A stretch of 64,000 nt of DNA from Spirilliplanes yamanashiensis. Its GTDB lineage: Bacteria > Actinomycetota > Actinomycetes > Mycobacteriales > Micromonosporaceae. Position numbers and translations under genes: made by a program. Below are positions 1 through 7,467 of this stretch, in pieces (the stretch's first letter is position 1; the number at the start of each line of letters is the position of its first letter). The DNA lies in assembly GCF_016863475.1 (NCBI RefSeq), contig NZ_BOOY01000020.1, positions 81,176 through 145,175 of the forward strand, in the 5' to 3' direction. The notes beneath the pieces are model-generated. The model worked only from the letters and a program-made list of their open reading frames with translations. It did not search any database and had not been told where the DNA came from.

Positions 1-1
1 G

Positions 2-415
2 CCGTCCCGGGTCGTCGTGCTGGACGACGCCGTGCACACCGCCGCCGCGGCCGCCGAGGCGCTCGGCGTGACCGTGGGCCAGATCGCCAACTCGCTGATC
101 TTCGACGCCGACGGCCGGCCGCTGCTCGTGCTCACCTCCGGCGCGCACCGGGTCGACACGGCGAAGGTCGCCGCGCTGGTCGGGGTGGCGAAGCTGGGCC
201 GGGCCACGCCGGAGTTCGTCCGGGCGCACACCGGCCAGCCGATCGGCGGGGTCGCGCCGCTGGGCCACCCGAAGCCGGTGCGCACGCTCGTCGACCGCGC
301 GCTGGCGCAGTACGACGTGGTGTGGGCCGCGGGTGGGGTGCCCCGGGCGGTGTTCCCGACGACGTACGCGGAGCTGCTGCGGGTCACCGCCGGCGACGCC
401 GCCGACGTGGCCTGA
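2..415 (+). CDS. YbaK/EbsC-family aminoacyl-tRNA deacylase (5' partial)
   Basis: This is the C-terminal part of a YbaK/ProRS-editing-domain protein. The frame is open from the first base of the window, so the true start lies upstream and 137 residues are visible. Recognisable family features are GQIANSLIF near the beginning, the GQPIGGVAPLGH stretch and the terminal PTTYAELLRVT. The family hydrolyses mis-aminoacylated tRNA (such as Cys- or Ala-tRNAPro) in the cytoplasm. It ends one base before the GTG of the CrtA-like gene, so it is probably transcribed with the carotenoid operon, though no functional link to carotenoids is evident. The family call is firm; the exact substrate is not known. 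Confidence 0.85.
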   Translation, partial: PSRVVVLDDAVHTAAAAAEALGVTVGQIANSLIFDADGRPLLVLTSGAHRVDTAKVAALVGVAKLGRATPEFVRAHTGQPIGGVAPLGHPKPVRTLVDRALAQYDVVWAAGGVPRAVFPTTYAELLRVTAGDAADVA

Positions 416-416
416 C

Positions 417-1124
417 GTGGACCCGCTGGTCACGCTGCACGTGTGGCGGGTGCCGCGGCGGCGGGTGCCGGCCGCGTTCGCCCGGCTGGCCGTCGACCGG
501 CGGCGGCTGCGCGCCCTGCCCGGGGTGCGGTTCGGCAAGCTGCTCGGCACCGGGACCGGCACCGGCTTCGGGCCGGGCGACGCCGACCTGACCCGGTACG
601 CGGCCGTCGTCTCGTGGGCCGACCCGGACGCGGCGGCCGCGTTCGACGGCTCGCGGCTGGCCCGCGACTGGGCCCGGATCGCCGACGGCAGCGCCCGCGT
701 CGACCTGACGCCGCTGGTCAGCCGCGGCCGGTGGTCGGGCGTCGAGCCGTTCGCCGCGACCGGGCGGCGCGCCGACGGGACGATCCTGGCGCTGACCAGG
801 GCCCGGCTGGCGCCGCGCAAGGCGCTGACGTTCTGGCGGGCCGTCCCGCCGGTGGCGCGGGCGCTGCACGAGGCCCCCGGGCTGCTGGCCCGGTTCGGGG
901 TGGGCGAGGCGCCGGTCGGCTGGCAGGGCACGGTGAGCGTGTGGCGCAGCGCGACGGACCTGACGCGCTTCGCGTACCGTCAGCCGGAGCACCGCGCGGT
1001 GGTCGAGCGCACGCCCGCCGACCGCTGGTACGCCGAGGAGTTGTTCGCCCGGTTCGCGGTGCGCGACATCAGCGGCGACCGCGCCGTGCTGGGCTGGCAG
1101 GACGAGAAGGAGAACGCACGGTGA
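417..1124 (+). CDS. CrtA-like carotenoid monooxygenase (spheroidene monooxygenase family)
   Basis: The 235-residue product matches CrtA-type heme oxygenases in length and in landmarks: VTLHVWRVP at the start, a central FEP-like VEPFAATG, an Arg-rich TRARLAPRKALTFWRAVPP segment and a C-terminal WYAEELFARFAV. CrtA enzymes hydroxylate or ketolate C-2 of acyclic carotenoid ends. The start is taken as GTG at 417, one base after the YbaK stop, because the upstream in-frame region overlaps that gene. Its stop overlaps the next start (GTGA at 1121). With CruF- and CruG-like genes downstream, a role in making a 2-hydroxylated acyclic end group for glycosylation is inferred. Confidence 0.75.
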   Translation: MDPLVTLHVWRVPRRRVPAAFARLAVDRRRLRALPGVRFGKLLGTGTGTGFGPGDADLTRYAAVVSWADPDAAAAFDGSRLARDWARIADGSARVDLTPLVSRGRWSGVEPFAATGRRADGTILALTRARLAPRKALTFWRAVPPVARALHEAPGLLARFGVGEAPVGWQGTVSVWRSATDLTRFAYRQPEHRAVVERTPADRWYAEELFARFAVRDISGDRAVLGWQDEKENAR

Positions 1125-1699
1125 GGCTCGTGCCGTGGCAGCCGGACGACCTGGTCCGGCGGCTGCCCGACGTCGTCGCCGTGTACGGCGAGGCGATGGG
1201 CTACCGCAAGGAGCTGCTGGAGACCCGCCGCGGCTACATCGCCGCGCACGTGCGCCGCCCCGGCTTCCGCGCCGTCGCCACCCTCACCACCGACGGCCAG
1301 CTCGCCGGCTTCGGCTACGGCTACACGTCCGCGGGCGGGCAGTGGTGGCACGACCAGGTGCGCTCCGCGCTGAGCGACGCCGAGCGGCGCACCTGGCTCA
1401 CCGACTGCTTCGAGGTGGTCGAGCTGCACGTGCGGCCCGCCGCGCAGGGCCACCGCATCGGCTCGCGGCAGCTGCGGGCGCTGCTGGCGATGGCCGCCGG
1501 GTCCACCTGCCTGCTGTCGACGCCGGAGGCGGACGAGAAGACGTCGCGCGCGTGGCGGCTGTACCGCGGCTTCGGGTTCATCGACGTGCTGCGCGACTTC
1601 CACTTCCCCGGCGACGAGCGGGCGTTCGCGGTGCTCGGCCGGGAGCTGCCGCTGGCGGCGGACCGGCGCGACGCGGCACCCGCCGCCGAACGCGCTTGA
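1121..1699 (+). CDS. GNAT-family N-acetyltransferase
   Basis: A 192-residue GNAT protein. The acetyl-CoA-binding motif A region is visible as VVELHVRPAAQGHRIGSRQL (about residues 103-122), followed by the motif B-like AWRLYRGFGF. The GTG start at 1121 overlaps the CrtA-like stop by four bases and the gene's own stop overlaps the CruF TTG start, so it is translationally coupled inside the carotenoid operon. GNAT enzymes transfer acyl groups from acyl-CoA to amines and more rarely to hydroxyls. Its substrate cannot be read from sequence. Position suggests either modification of the carotenoid glycoside or an unrelated passenger; both are inference. Confidence 0.8.
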   Translation: MRLVPWQPDDLVRRLPDVVAVYGEAMGYRKELLETRRGYIAAHVRRPGFRAVATLTTDGQLAGFGYGYTSAGGQWWHDQVRSALSDAERRTWLTDCFEVVELHVRPAAQGHRIGSRQLRALLAMAAGSTCLLSTPEADEKTSRAWRLYRGFGFIDVLRDFHFPGDERAFAVLGRELPLAADRRDAAPAAERA

Positions 1700-2454
1700 G
1701 ACGCCTGCCCTGGGCGCTGCTGGCGGCGCTCGTCCTCACCCAGATCTGCTACCCGCTCACCGCGGGCGGCACCCGCGCGGCGTGCACGGTGCTCACCGTC
1801 GTCCTCGGGTACGTGCTGTCGGTGTCGCACGCGGCGCTCTCCCGCGGGCCGCGCGCCGCCCTGGCGCTGGTGGCCGTGGCCACCGCGGGCGGCTGGGCCG
1901 TCGAGGCGGTCGGCGTCGCCACCGGGTTCCCGTTCGGCACCTACGACTACTCCGGCCAGCTCGGCCCGAAGCTGCTCGGCGTCCCGCTGATCATCCCGCT
2001 GGCCTGGACGTGGATGGCGTGGCCGGCCTGGCTGGCGGCCGGGCGCCTGGTGTCGTCGGTGGCCGCCCGGGTGGTGGTGGCCGCGGCGGGGCTGGCCGCG
2101 TGGGACCTGTTCCTCGACCCGCAGATGGTCGCCGAGGGCTACTGGACGTGGCAGAGCCCGACGCCCGCGCTGCCCGGCGTGCCCGGCATCCCGGTCGGCA
2201 ACTACCTGGGCTGGCTGGGCTTCGCGGTGCTGCTGATGGCGGGCCTGGCCCGGTTCGTGCCGGACCGGGCGGGCGCCGACGACGCCCCGATGCTCGCGCT
2301 GTACCTGTGGACGTACGGCTCGTCGGTGCTCGCCCACGCCGTGTTCCTCGGCCTGCCCGCGTCGGCCGCCTGGGGCGGGGTGGGGATGGGGCTGGTCGCC
2401 GTGCCGCTCGCGGTGCAGCTCGCCCGATCGCGCCGCGCCCGGGTGCCGGCGTGA
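1696..2454 (+). CDS. cruF: CruF-like carotenoid 1',2'-hydratase (DUF422 membrane protein)
   Basis: A 252-residue polytopic membrane protein of the carotenoid-biosynthesis DUF422/CruF family. Family landmarks are PFGTYDYS, LGVPLIIPLAWTWMAW, WDLFLDPQMVAEGYWTW and GNYLGWLGF, and about seven hydrophobic segments are visible. CruF adds water across the 1',2' double bond of acyclic psi ends (gamma-carotene or lycopene type), supplying the tertiary hydroxyl. The best start is TTG at 1696, which overlaps the GNAT stop as TTGA; no ATG or GTG lies near. The stop overlaps the GTG of the glycosyltransferase. The cruF-cruG order is that of known carotenoid glycoside pathways. Confidence 0.85.
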   Translation: MRRLPWALLAALVLTQICYPLTAGGTRAACTVLTVVLGYVLSVSHAALSRGPRAALALVAVATAGGWAVEAVGVATGFPFGTYDYSGQLGPKLLGVPLIIPLAWTWMAWPAWLAAGRLVSSVAARVVVAAAGLAAWDLFLDPQMVAEGYWTWQSPTPALPGVPGIPVGNYLGWLGFAVLLMAGLARFVPDRAGADDAPMLALYLWTYGSSVLAHAVFLGLPASAAWGGVGMGLVAVPLAVQLARSRRARVPA

Positions 2455-3518
2455 TCTGGGCGCTCACCGGCGTGGTGGCGGCGCTGACCCTGCACACGAT
2501 CGTCAACGCCCGGCTGCTGCGCCGCCCCGACCCGCGCGCGGCCGCCGCCGAGCCGGTGTCGGTGCTGCTGCCGCTGCGCGACGAGGCCGCCCGGGTCACC
2601 CCGTGCCTGCGGGCCCTGCTGGAGCAGCGCGGCGACGTCGAGATCGTCGTGCTGGACGACGGGTCCACCGACGGCACCGCCGACGTGGTGCGCGCCGTCG
2701 CCGGCGACCGGGTGCGGCTGATCAGCGGCGGCGACCTGCCGGCCGGCTGGCTCGGCAAGCCGCACGCCTGCCAGGTGCTCGCCGACGCCGCCCGGCCGGA
2801 GTCCACCGCCCTGGTGTTCGTCGACGCCGACGTGGTGCTCGCGCCCGGGGCGGTCGGCTCGTGCGTGGCGCTGCTGCGCTCCGCCGGGGTGGACCTGCTG
2901 TCGCCGTACCCGCGGATCACCGGGGCGGGCCGGCTGGTGCAGCCGCTGCTGCAGTGGACGTGGCTGACGTTCCTGCCGCTGCGCGCCATGGAGCGCTCGC
3001 CGCGGCCGTCGCTGGCCGCCGCCGGCGGGCAGTTCCTCGTCGCCGACCGGGCCGGGTACCGCCGCGCCGGCGGGCACGCCGCCGTCCGCGGCACCGTGCT
3101 GGAGGACGTCGAGCTGGCCCGGGCCGTGAAGCGCGCCGGCGGGCGGATCGCCCTCGCCGACGCGTCGGCGCAGGCCACCTGCCGCATGTACGAGTCGTGG
3201 CGCGAGCTGGCCGACGGCTACACCAAGTCGCTGTGGGCGTCGCCGGGCGCCGGGTTCGGGGCGGTCCTGCTCCTGCTCGGGTACGTGCTGCCGCCCGCGC
3301 TGGCGCTCACCGGCCGCCCCGCGCTGGTGGCCGGCGGGTCGGCGGCGTACCTGCTCGGCGTCGCCGGCCGGGTCGTGTCGGCCCGCGCCACCGGCGGCCG
3401 GGCCTGGCCGGACGCCCTGGCGCATCCGGTGTCGGCGGCGCTGTTCGGGTGGCTGGTCGTGCGGTCGTGGCGGCGGCGTCGCACGATCACCTGGCGGGGA
3501 CGGGCGGTGGTGACGTGA
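2451..3518 (+). CDS. cruG: CruG-like family 2 glycosyltransferase
   Basis: A 355-residue GT-A fold glycosyltransferase. An N-terminal hydrophobic anchor is followed by VSVLLPLRDEA, IVVLDDGSTDGT (nucleotide-sugar binding), the metal-binding FVDADVVL (DxD type), the acceptor-side GGQFLVADR and VLEDVELARAVKRAGG (the ED of ED-x-D), then C-terminal membrane segments. The architecture fits CruG, the membrane enzyme that attaches a sugar to the 2'-hydroxyl of carotenoids. GTG at 2451 overlaps the cruF stop, and the stop overlaps the desaturase GTG at 3515. The sugar donor is not predictable; glucose is the donor in the closest characterised pathway known to me (inference). Confidence 0.82.
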   Translation: MIWALTGVVAALTLHTIVNARLLRRPDPRAAAAEPVSVLLPLRDEAARVTPCLRALLEQRGDVEIVVLDDGSTDGTADVVRAVAGDRVRLISGGDLPAGWLGKPHACQVLADAARPESTALVFVDADVVLAPGAVGSCVALLRSAGVDLLSPYPRITGAGRLVQPLLQWTWLTFLPLRAMERSPRPSLAAAGGQFLVADRAGYRRAGGHAAVRGTVLEDVELARAVKRAGGRIALADASAQATCRMYESWRELADGYTKSLWASPGAGFGAVLLLLGYVLPPALALTGRPALVAGGSAAYLLGVAGRVVSARATGGRAWPDALAHPVSAALFGWLVVRSWRRRRTITWRGRAVVT

Positions 3519-4930
3519 GGATCGTCGTGATCGGCGCGGGCGTCGGCGGGCTGACGGCGGCGGCGCGGCTGGCCGCCCTCGGCCACCGGGTCACGGTGTT
3601 CGAGGCGGCGGGGACGGTGGGCGGCAAGCTCGGCCGGTACGACCGCGACGGCCACGTCTTCGACACCGGCCCGAGCCTGCTCACCCTGCCGCAGCTGTTC
3701 ACCGACCTGGACCTGGACCTGGTGCCGCTCGACCCGGTGGTGCGGCACGTCTTCGCCGACGGGGTGACGCTGGACTCGTCGTCGTCGCACCCGGAGTTCC
3801 TGGCCCGCATCGCCGCCGCCCTCGGCCCGTCCGCCGCCGACGACTGGGACCGGCTGTGGCGCCGCGCCGCCCGCATCTGGGACGCGTCGTGGCGCTCGGT
3901 GCTGCAACGCCCGGTCGACACCCCGCTCGCCCTGGCCGGGCTGGCGTGGCGGCTCGGCGACCTGGCCGCGATCGCGCCCGGGCTGACCCTGCGCGGGCTC
4001 GGCCGCCGCTACCTGCGCGACCCGCGCCTGCGCACCCTGCTCGACCGTTACGCCACGTACACCGGCGCCGACCCGCGCCGCGCGCCCGCCGCGCTGGCCG
4101 CCATCCCGTACGCGGAGCTGAACTTCGGCGGCTGGTACGTGCGCGGCGGCCTGCGCGCCATCGCCGACGCGCTGCTGGAGCGCTGCCGGTCCCTCGGCGT
4201 CCACGTCGAGCTGGGCGCCCCCGTGCGCGCCGTGACGGTCACCGGTGGCCGCGCCACCGGCGTGGTGCTGGCGTCCGGGGCGGCGGTCGCGTGCGACGCG
4301 GTGGTGTCCAACGTGGACGCGCTCACGCTGTACCGGGACCTGCTGCCCACGCCGGGGCGGCTGGCGGGCCTGGCGGCGCGCAGCCTGGCGGGCTTCGTCC
4401 TGCTGCTCGGGGTGCGCGGCGCGACGCCGGAACTGGCCCACCACACGGTGTTCTTCCCGCGCGACTACGACGCCGAGTTCGACGCGGTGTTCGGCGGCCG
4501 CCCGCCCGCCGACCCCACGGTCTTCGTCACCCGCGCCGACGACCCCGCGGTCGCCCCGCCCGGCCACGAGTCGTGGTTCGTGCTGGTCAACGCGCCGCGC
4601 CACGGCCGGGCGCCGTCCGCCGTGGACTGGGAGCGGCCCGGCCTGGCCGACGCGTACCGCGACCGGGTCCTCGACGTGCTGGCGGCCCGCGGCCTGGACG
4701 TGCGGTCCCGGCTCACGTTCGCCGAGACCCGCACGCCCGCCTGGCTGGCCGCCGAGACGCTGTCGCCCGGCGGCGCCATCTACGGCACGGCCGGCGGCCT
4801 GCTGCGCCCGCCGAACCGCGGCCCGGTGCCGGGCCTGTTCCTCGTCGGCGGCTCCACCCACCCGGGCGGCGGCCTGCCGATGGTGACGCTGTCGGCGGCC
4901 ATCGTGGCCGACCGGATCGGCCCGGCCTGA
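3515..4930 (+). CDS. CrtI/CrtD-type FAD-dependent carotenoid desaturase
   Basis: A 471-residue phytoene-desaturase-family flavoprotein. The N-terminal dinucleotide motif VIGAGVGGLTAAARLA is followed by TVFEAAGTVGGKL and FDTGPSLLTLPQ, and the C-terminal signature reads GLFLVGGSTHPGGGLPMV, typical of the bacterial CrtI superfamily. It is the last gene of the coupled operon. Because it sits beside cruF and cruG rather than crtB, a C-3',4' desaturase (CrtD-like) acting on the hydrated end is more likely than the primary phytoene desaturase; this is inferred from context, not from a residue. About 20 bp downstream the convergent HNH gene ends. Confidence 0.85.
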   Translation: MRIVVIGAGVGGLTAAARLAALGHRVTVFEAAGTVGGKLGRYDRDGHVFDTGPSLLTLPQLFTDLDLDLVPLDPVVRHVFADGVTLDSSSSHPEFLARIAAALGPSAADDWDRLWRRAARIWDASWRSVLQRPVDTPLALAGLAWRLGDLAAIAPGLTLRGLGRRYLRDPRLRTLLDRYATYTGADPRRAPAALAAIPYAELNFGGWYVRGGLRAIADALLERCRSLGVHVELGAPVRAVTVTGGRATGVVLASGAAVACDAVVSNVDALTLYRDLLPTPGRLAGLAARSLAGFVLLLGVRGATPELAHHTVFFPRDYDAEFDAVFGGRPPADPTVFVTRADDPAVAPPGHESWFVLVNAPRHGRAPSAVDWERPGLADAYRDRVLDVLAARGLDVRSRLTFAETRTPAWLAAETLSPGGAIYGTAGGLLRPPNRGPVPGLFLVGGSTHPGGGLPMVTLSAAIVADRIGPA

Positions 4931-4950
4931 CGACCGCCGCCCGGCGGCCG

Positions 4951-5388
4951 TCAGGACAGGGCCAGCTGCGCCCACGTCGGCTCGGCCGGCGCGCGGCGCA
5001 GCGTCAGGCCCGCCTCGGCGGGCGTGCGGTCGGCCTTGCGGTGGTTGCACCGGCCGCAGGCCGCCACCGTGTTGCGCCACGTGTTGCCGCCGCCGCGCGA
5101 GCGCGGAAGGACGTGGTCGACCGTCGACGCCGCCCGGCCGCAGTACGCGCACCGGCGGCCGTCGCGGGCCAGCACGCCCTGCCGCGACCACGCCGGGCCG
5201 CGGCTGTGCCGCCAGCGCGTCACCACGTAGCTGACCAGCCGCACCACCGTCGGCACCGGGAACACCCCGATCCGCCGGTCCGGCTCCGCCTCGTGCACGA
5301 CCGCCACCTCGCGGAACAGCATCCGCACGGCGTGCCGGACGCTGACCCGGTGCAGCGGGCCGAGGTCGGCGTTGAGAACGAGCACCAC
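4951..5388 (-). CDS. HNH endonuclease-domain protein
   Basis: A 145-residue protein with a C-terminal HNH fold: CAYCGRAAS (first CxxC), TVDHVLPRSRGG (the DH of HNH), NTVAACGRCNHRK (second CxxC plus the final catalytic segment). The N-terminal VLVLNADLGPLHRVSVRHA is shared by a widespread family of small actinobacterial HNH proteins of unknown role. The GTG at 5388 is preferred over longer starts because a near-perfect AAGGAGGT (complement of 5395-5402) precedes it by six bases. It is a stand-alone gene with no nearby partner. Its target, if it is an active nuclease, is unknown. Confidence 0.85.
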   Translation of the reverse strand: MVLVLNADLGPLHRVSVRHAVRMLFREVAVVHEAEPDRRIGVFPVPTVVRLVSYVVTRWRHSRGPAWSRQGVLARDGRRCAYCGRAASTVDHVLPRSRGGGNTWRNTVAACGRCNHRKADRTPAEAGLTLRRAPAEPTWAQLALS

Positions 5389-5420
5389 CGGGCCACCTCC
5401 TTCACCTGTCGACACCTGCG

Positions 5421-5449
5421 TGGACCCCGGCGGAGTCGAACCGCCGGCC
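5421..5449 (-). other. tRNA 3'-end-like fragment (T-arm plus acceptor strand)
   Basis: Read on the minus strand this gives a 5-bp stem GGCGG/CCGCC around the canonical T-loop TTCGACT, then GGGGTCC and a discriminator A. That is the form of the last part of a tRNA. No convincing D-arm or anticodon arm lies at the right distance: a GGACCCG occurs 74 nt from the end but the intervening bases do not fold as a tRNA. It could be a chance match, a decayed tRNA, or an attachment-site remnant. Confidence 0.3.
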
Positions 5450-5473
5450 TGCGGCCTGCCGCGAGCCCCCCGA

Positions 5474-5498
5474 CGCCGGACCCGGGCCGGGTCCGGCG
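5474..5498. other. Perfect GC-rich hairpin
   Basis: A 10-bp perfect inverted repeat CGCCGGACCC/GGGTCCGGCG with a five-base loop, between the HNH gene start and the tRNA-like fragment's upstream flank. There is no T-run on either side. It may be a structured RNA element or a transcriptional pause; its role is unknown. Confidence 0.4.
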
Positions 5499-5534
5499 CG
5501 GCGCGCCTGCGGCCCCCGTGACCGCACGACGCGC

Positions 5535-5559
5535 CCGTCCCTCCACAGTGGAGGGACGG
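5535..5559. promoter_or_regulatory. Perfect 12-bp palindrome, candidate operator
   Basis: CCGTCCCTCCAC and its exact complement GTGGAGGGACGG flank a single central A, giving a 25-bp dyad. The near-zero loop fits a protein-binding site better than a hairpin. It lies about 150 bp upstream of the HNH gene start and just beyond the minus-strand terminator of the phosphatidyltransferase, so it might control the HNH transcript. No regulator can be assigned. Confidence 0.4.
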
Positions 5560-5562
5560 CAC

Positions 5563-5595
5563 AAAAAAGAAACCGTCCCCGGCAACCGGGAACGG
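5563..5595 (-). terminator. Intrinsic terminator of the CDP-alcohol phosphatidyltransferase gene
   Basis: On the minus strand a 10-bp stem (CCGTTCCCGG/CCGGGGACGG, one G-U pair) with a TTG loop is followed at once by TTTCTTTTTT. It is one of the few classical T-tailed terminators in this GC-rich window. It lies about 150 bp after the stop of the upstream minus-strand gene. Confidence 0.75.
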
Positions 5596-5741
5596 GCGGG
5601 CCGACGCGCGGGCGGGTCAGCCGTGCCCGTCACCCATCGATCCGGCGTCGCGCAGCATCGTCACGCTCCTGACCTGGTCGTTGTCCGGTGACGCAGACCA
5701 CGGTAGGGCGTGCGGAACCGCGCCGACAATCGATTTCGCGA

Positions 5742-6425
5742 TCATCGGCGCAGCGCCCGGCGGACCCCGCCGAACAGCTGGCCCAGGCCGAACACCGCGA
5801 AGAACAGCCACGCCACCGCGCCCACCGTCGCGGTGCCCGCGAGCAGGTCCGGGTTCAGCAGGCCCGCCGCCCCGGCCAGCAGCAGCGCCACCAGCGCCAC
5901 CGACACCCGGGTCGGCCGCTCCGCCACCGTCACCACGCCCACCTCGGTCATCCCGGCGGCGACGGCGCGGGCGCGCAGGTACTCGTGCAGCCAGCTCACC
6001 GCGCCGCCCGCCACGACCAGGCCGCCGGGGGCGCCCGCCACCCACAGCGCGGCCAGCCAGGCGGCCTCGCCGACCCGGTCGGCGACCGAGTCGTACACGA
6101 ACCCGAGGCGCGAGGTGCGCTCGCTGGCGACGGCGACCGCGCCGTCCAGGGCGTCGGCCACCCCGGCCAGCAGCACCAGGCCGGCGGCGACGAGCGCCCC
6201 GACCGGCCCGCGCGACGCCGCGACCGGCACGGCCAGGCAGATCAGCAGGCCCGCGGCGGTCACGGCCGTCGGCGACACCCGCAGGCGGCCGAGCAGGCTG
6301 CCGCCCGCGTACGCGAGGCGCACCCAGCCCCGCACGACGGGCGACGCGGCCCGCGGGTCGAAGCCGCCGTGCAGCTTCGACCAGGCGGTCGCGTACTGGT
6401 CCCAGGTGAGCACCCGTCCAGCCAA
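5742..6425 (-). CDS. CDP-alcohol phosphatidyltransferase family membrane protein
   Basis: A 227-residue integral membrane enzyme. The CDP-alcohol transferase signature is visible as DALDGAVAVASERTSRLG, followed by FVYDSVADR, giving the metal-binding D-x2-DG...G-x3-D-x3-D pattern; the usual AR after the DG is AV here. About six hydrophobic helices flank it. The family moves a phosphatidyl group from CDP-diacylglycerol to an alcohol such as inositol phosphate, glycerol phosphate or another polyol. The soluble N-terminal part (WSKLHGGFDPR) resembles the actinobacterial branch near mannosyl-lipid genes. The exact acceptor cannot be told. A longer overlapping frame starting at 6429 is a shadow. 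Confidence 0.82.
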   Translation of the reverse strand: MAGRVLTWDQYATAWSKLHGGFDPRAASPVVRGWVRLAYAGGSLLGRLRVSPTAVTAAGLLICLAVPVAASRGPVGALVAAGLVLLAGVADALDGAVAVASERTSRLGFVYDSVADRVGEAAWLAALWVAGAPGGLVVAGGAVSWLHEYLRARAVAAGMTEVGVVTVAERPTRVSVALVALLLAGAAGLLNPDLLAGTATVGAVAWLFFAVFGLGQLFGGVRRALRR

Positions 6426-6456
6426 TCACGCCGGGGCACGCCCGTGCGGGTGATCG

Positions 6457-7383
6457 TCAGGCGGGTGCGGTCGCGGGGGCCGTCGCGGCGAGCTGCTGCC
6501 ACACCTCGCGCGTCGCCGTCGAGCGGTTCAGCGTGATGAAGTGGATGCCCGGCACGCCCTCGTCGAGCAGCCGCCGGCACATCTCCGAACACAGCTCGAT
6601 GCCCAGCTCACGCACCGCCGCCTCGTCGCCGGCCAGCCGCTCGAAGCGCTCCAGCAGCGCCGGCGGGAACGGCGCGCCCGACAGCTGCGTCGACCGCTCG
6701 ATCGTGGCCATCCGGGTGACCGGCATGACACCCGGCACGATCGGGGTGTCGCAGCCGGCCGCCGCCACCCGGTCGCGCAGCCGCAGGTACTCGTCGGCGT
6801 CGAAGAACATCTGGGTGATGGCGAAGTCGGCGCCCGCCCGGCACTTGCGGATGAAGTTGCGGGTGTCGCTGTCGGTGTCGGCCGACCGCGGGTGCTTGTA
6901 CGGGAACGCGGCCACCCCGACGCTGAAGTCGCCGATCTCGCGCAGCAGCCGGACCAGGTCCTCCGCGTACAGCACGCCGTCGGGGTGCTGCACCCACTCG
7001 CCCATCGGGTTGCCCGGCGGGTCGCCCCGCACGGCGAGGATGTTGCGGATGCCCGCCCCGGCGAGCCGGCCGATCACGTTGCGCAGCTCGGCGACCGAGT
7101 GGTTGACCGCCGTCAGGTGCGCCATCGGCAGCAGCGTCGTCTCCGTCGCCACCCGCTCGGTCACCGCCACGGTGGTGTCGCGCGTGGTGCCGCCCGCGCC
7201 GTAGGTGATCGACACGAACGACGGGCGCAGCGACTCCAGCTCGCGGATCGCCTGCCAGAGCAGCCGCTCGCCGTCCGCCGTCTTCGGCGGGAAGAACTCG
7301 AACGAGAACGTCGGCTCCGCCCCGCGGATCAGGTCGCCGATCGACGGCGAGGCGGGGAGCCGGGAAGGAAGTCCGAGTGCCAC
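6457..7383 (-). CDS. metF: Methylenetetrahydrofolate reductase
   Basis: A 308-residue [22 protein letters not shown] at the N-terminus (conserved catalytic Glu and FFPPK), [46 protein letters not shown] and VPGVMPVT are all family blocks. It reduces 5,10-methylene- to 5-methyl-tetrahydrofolate for methionine synthesis. The GTG at 7383 is chosen because a TACCAT -10 box lies exactly seven bases upstream (7391-7396), as in leaderless genes, and longer frames run into the divergent crtE. Neighbouring order (metF-like beside a prenyl synthase) is as in M. tuberculosis Rv2172c-Rv2173. Confidence 0.92.
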   Translation of the reverse strand: MALGLPSRLPASPSIGDLIRGAEPTFSFEFFPPKTADGERLLWQAIRELESLRPSFVSITYGAGGTTRDTTVAVTERVATETTLLPMAHLTAVNHSVAELRNVIGRLAGAGIRNILAVRGDPPGNPMGEWVQHPDGVLYAEDLVRLLREIGDFSVGVAAFPYKHPRSADTDSDTRNFIRKCRAGADFAITQMFFDADEYLRLRDRVAAAGCDTPIVPGVMPVTRMATIERSTQLSGAPFPPALLERFERLAGDEAAVRELGIELCSEMCRRLLDEGVPGIHFITLNRSTATREVWQQLAATAPATAPA

Positions 7384-7402
7384 GGCCGGAATGGTACCGG
7401 CC
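7384..7402. promoter_or_regulatory. Inverted repeat over the metF -10 region, in the metF/crtE divergent gap
   Basis: GGCCGG and CCGGCC flank a seven-base spacer and cover the minus-strand -10 (TACCAT, 7391-7396) that abuts the metF GTG at 7383. A repressor bound here would block metF and lies about 65 bp upstream of crtE. It could instead be a chance GC palindrome. Confidence 0.35.
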
Positions 7403-7455
7403 GCGACGCGGCGCACCGGACGTCGTCCCACCCGGCGGATGATCCGCACAGGTAC

Positions 7456-7461
7456 TAGCGT
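7456..7461 (+). promoter_or_regulatory. Leaderless-type -10 of the polyprenyl synthetase gene
   Basis: TAGCGT ends six bases before the GTG at 7468; an overlapping TACTAG is an alternative. The close spacing indicates transcription starting at or near the start codon. Confidence 0.45.
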
Positions 7462-7467
7462 CGTGCC

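Noticed and set aside
5421..5494. Complete tRNA gene on the minus strand
   Set aside because: A 74-nt candidate has an acceptor stem with one mismatch and a good T-arm, but lacks a D-loop GG pair, a foldable D-arm and an anticodon arm with U33.
5617..6429. 270-residue minus-strand frame overlapping the phosphatidyltransferase
   Set aside because: Composition is Arg/Gly-rich shadow; the other frame has a clear CDP-alcohol transferase motif and membrane helices.
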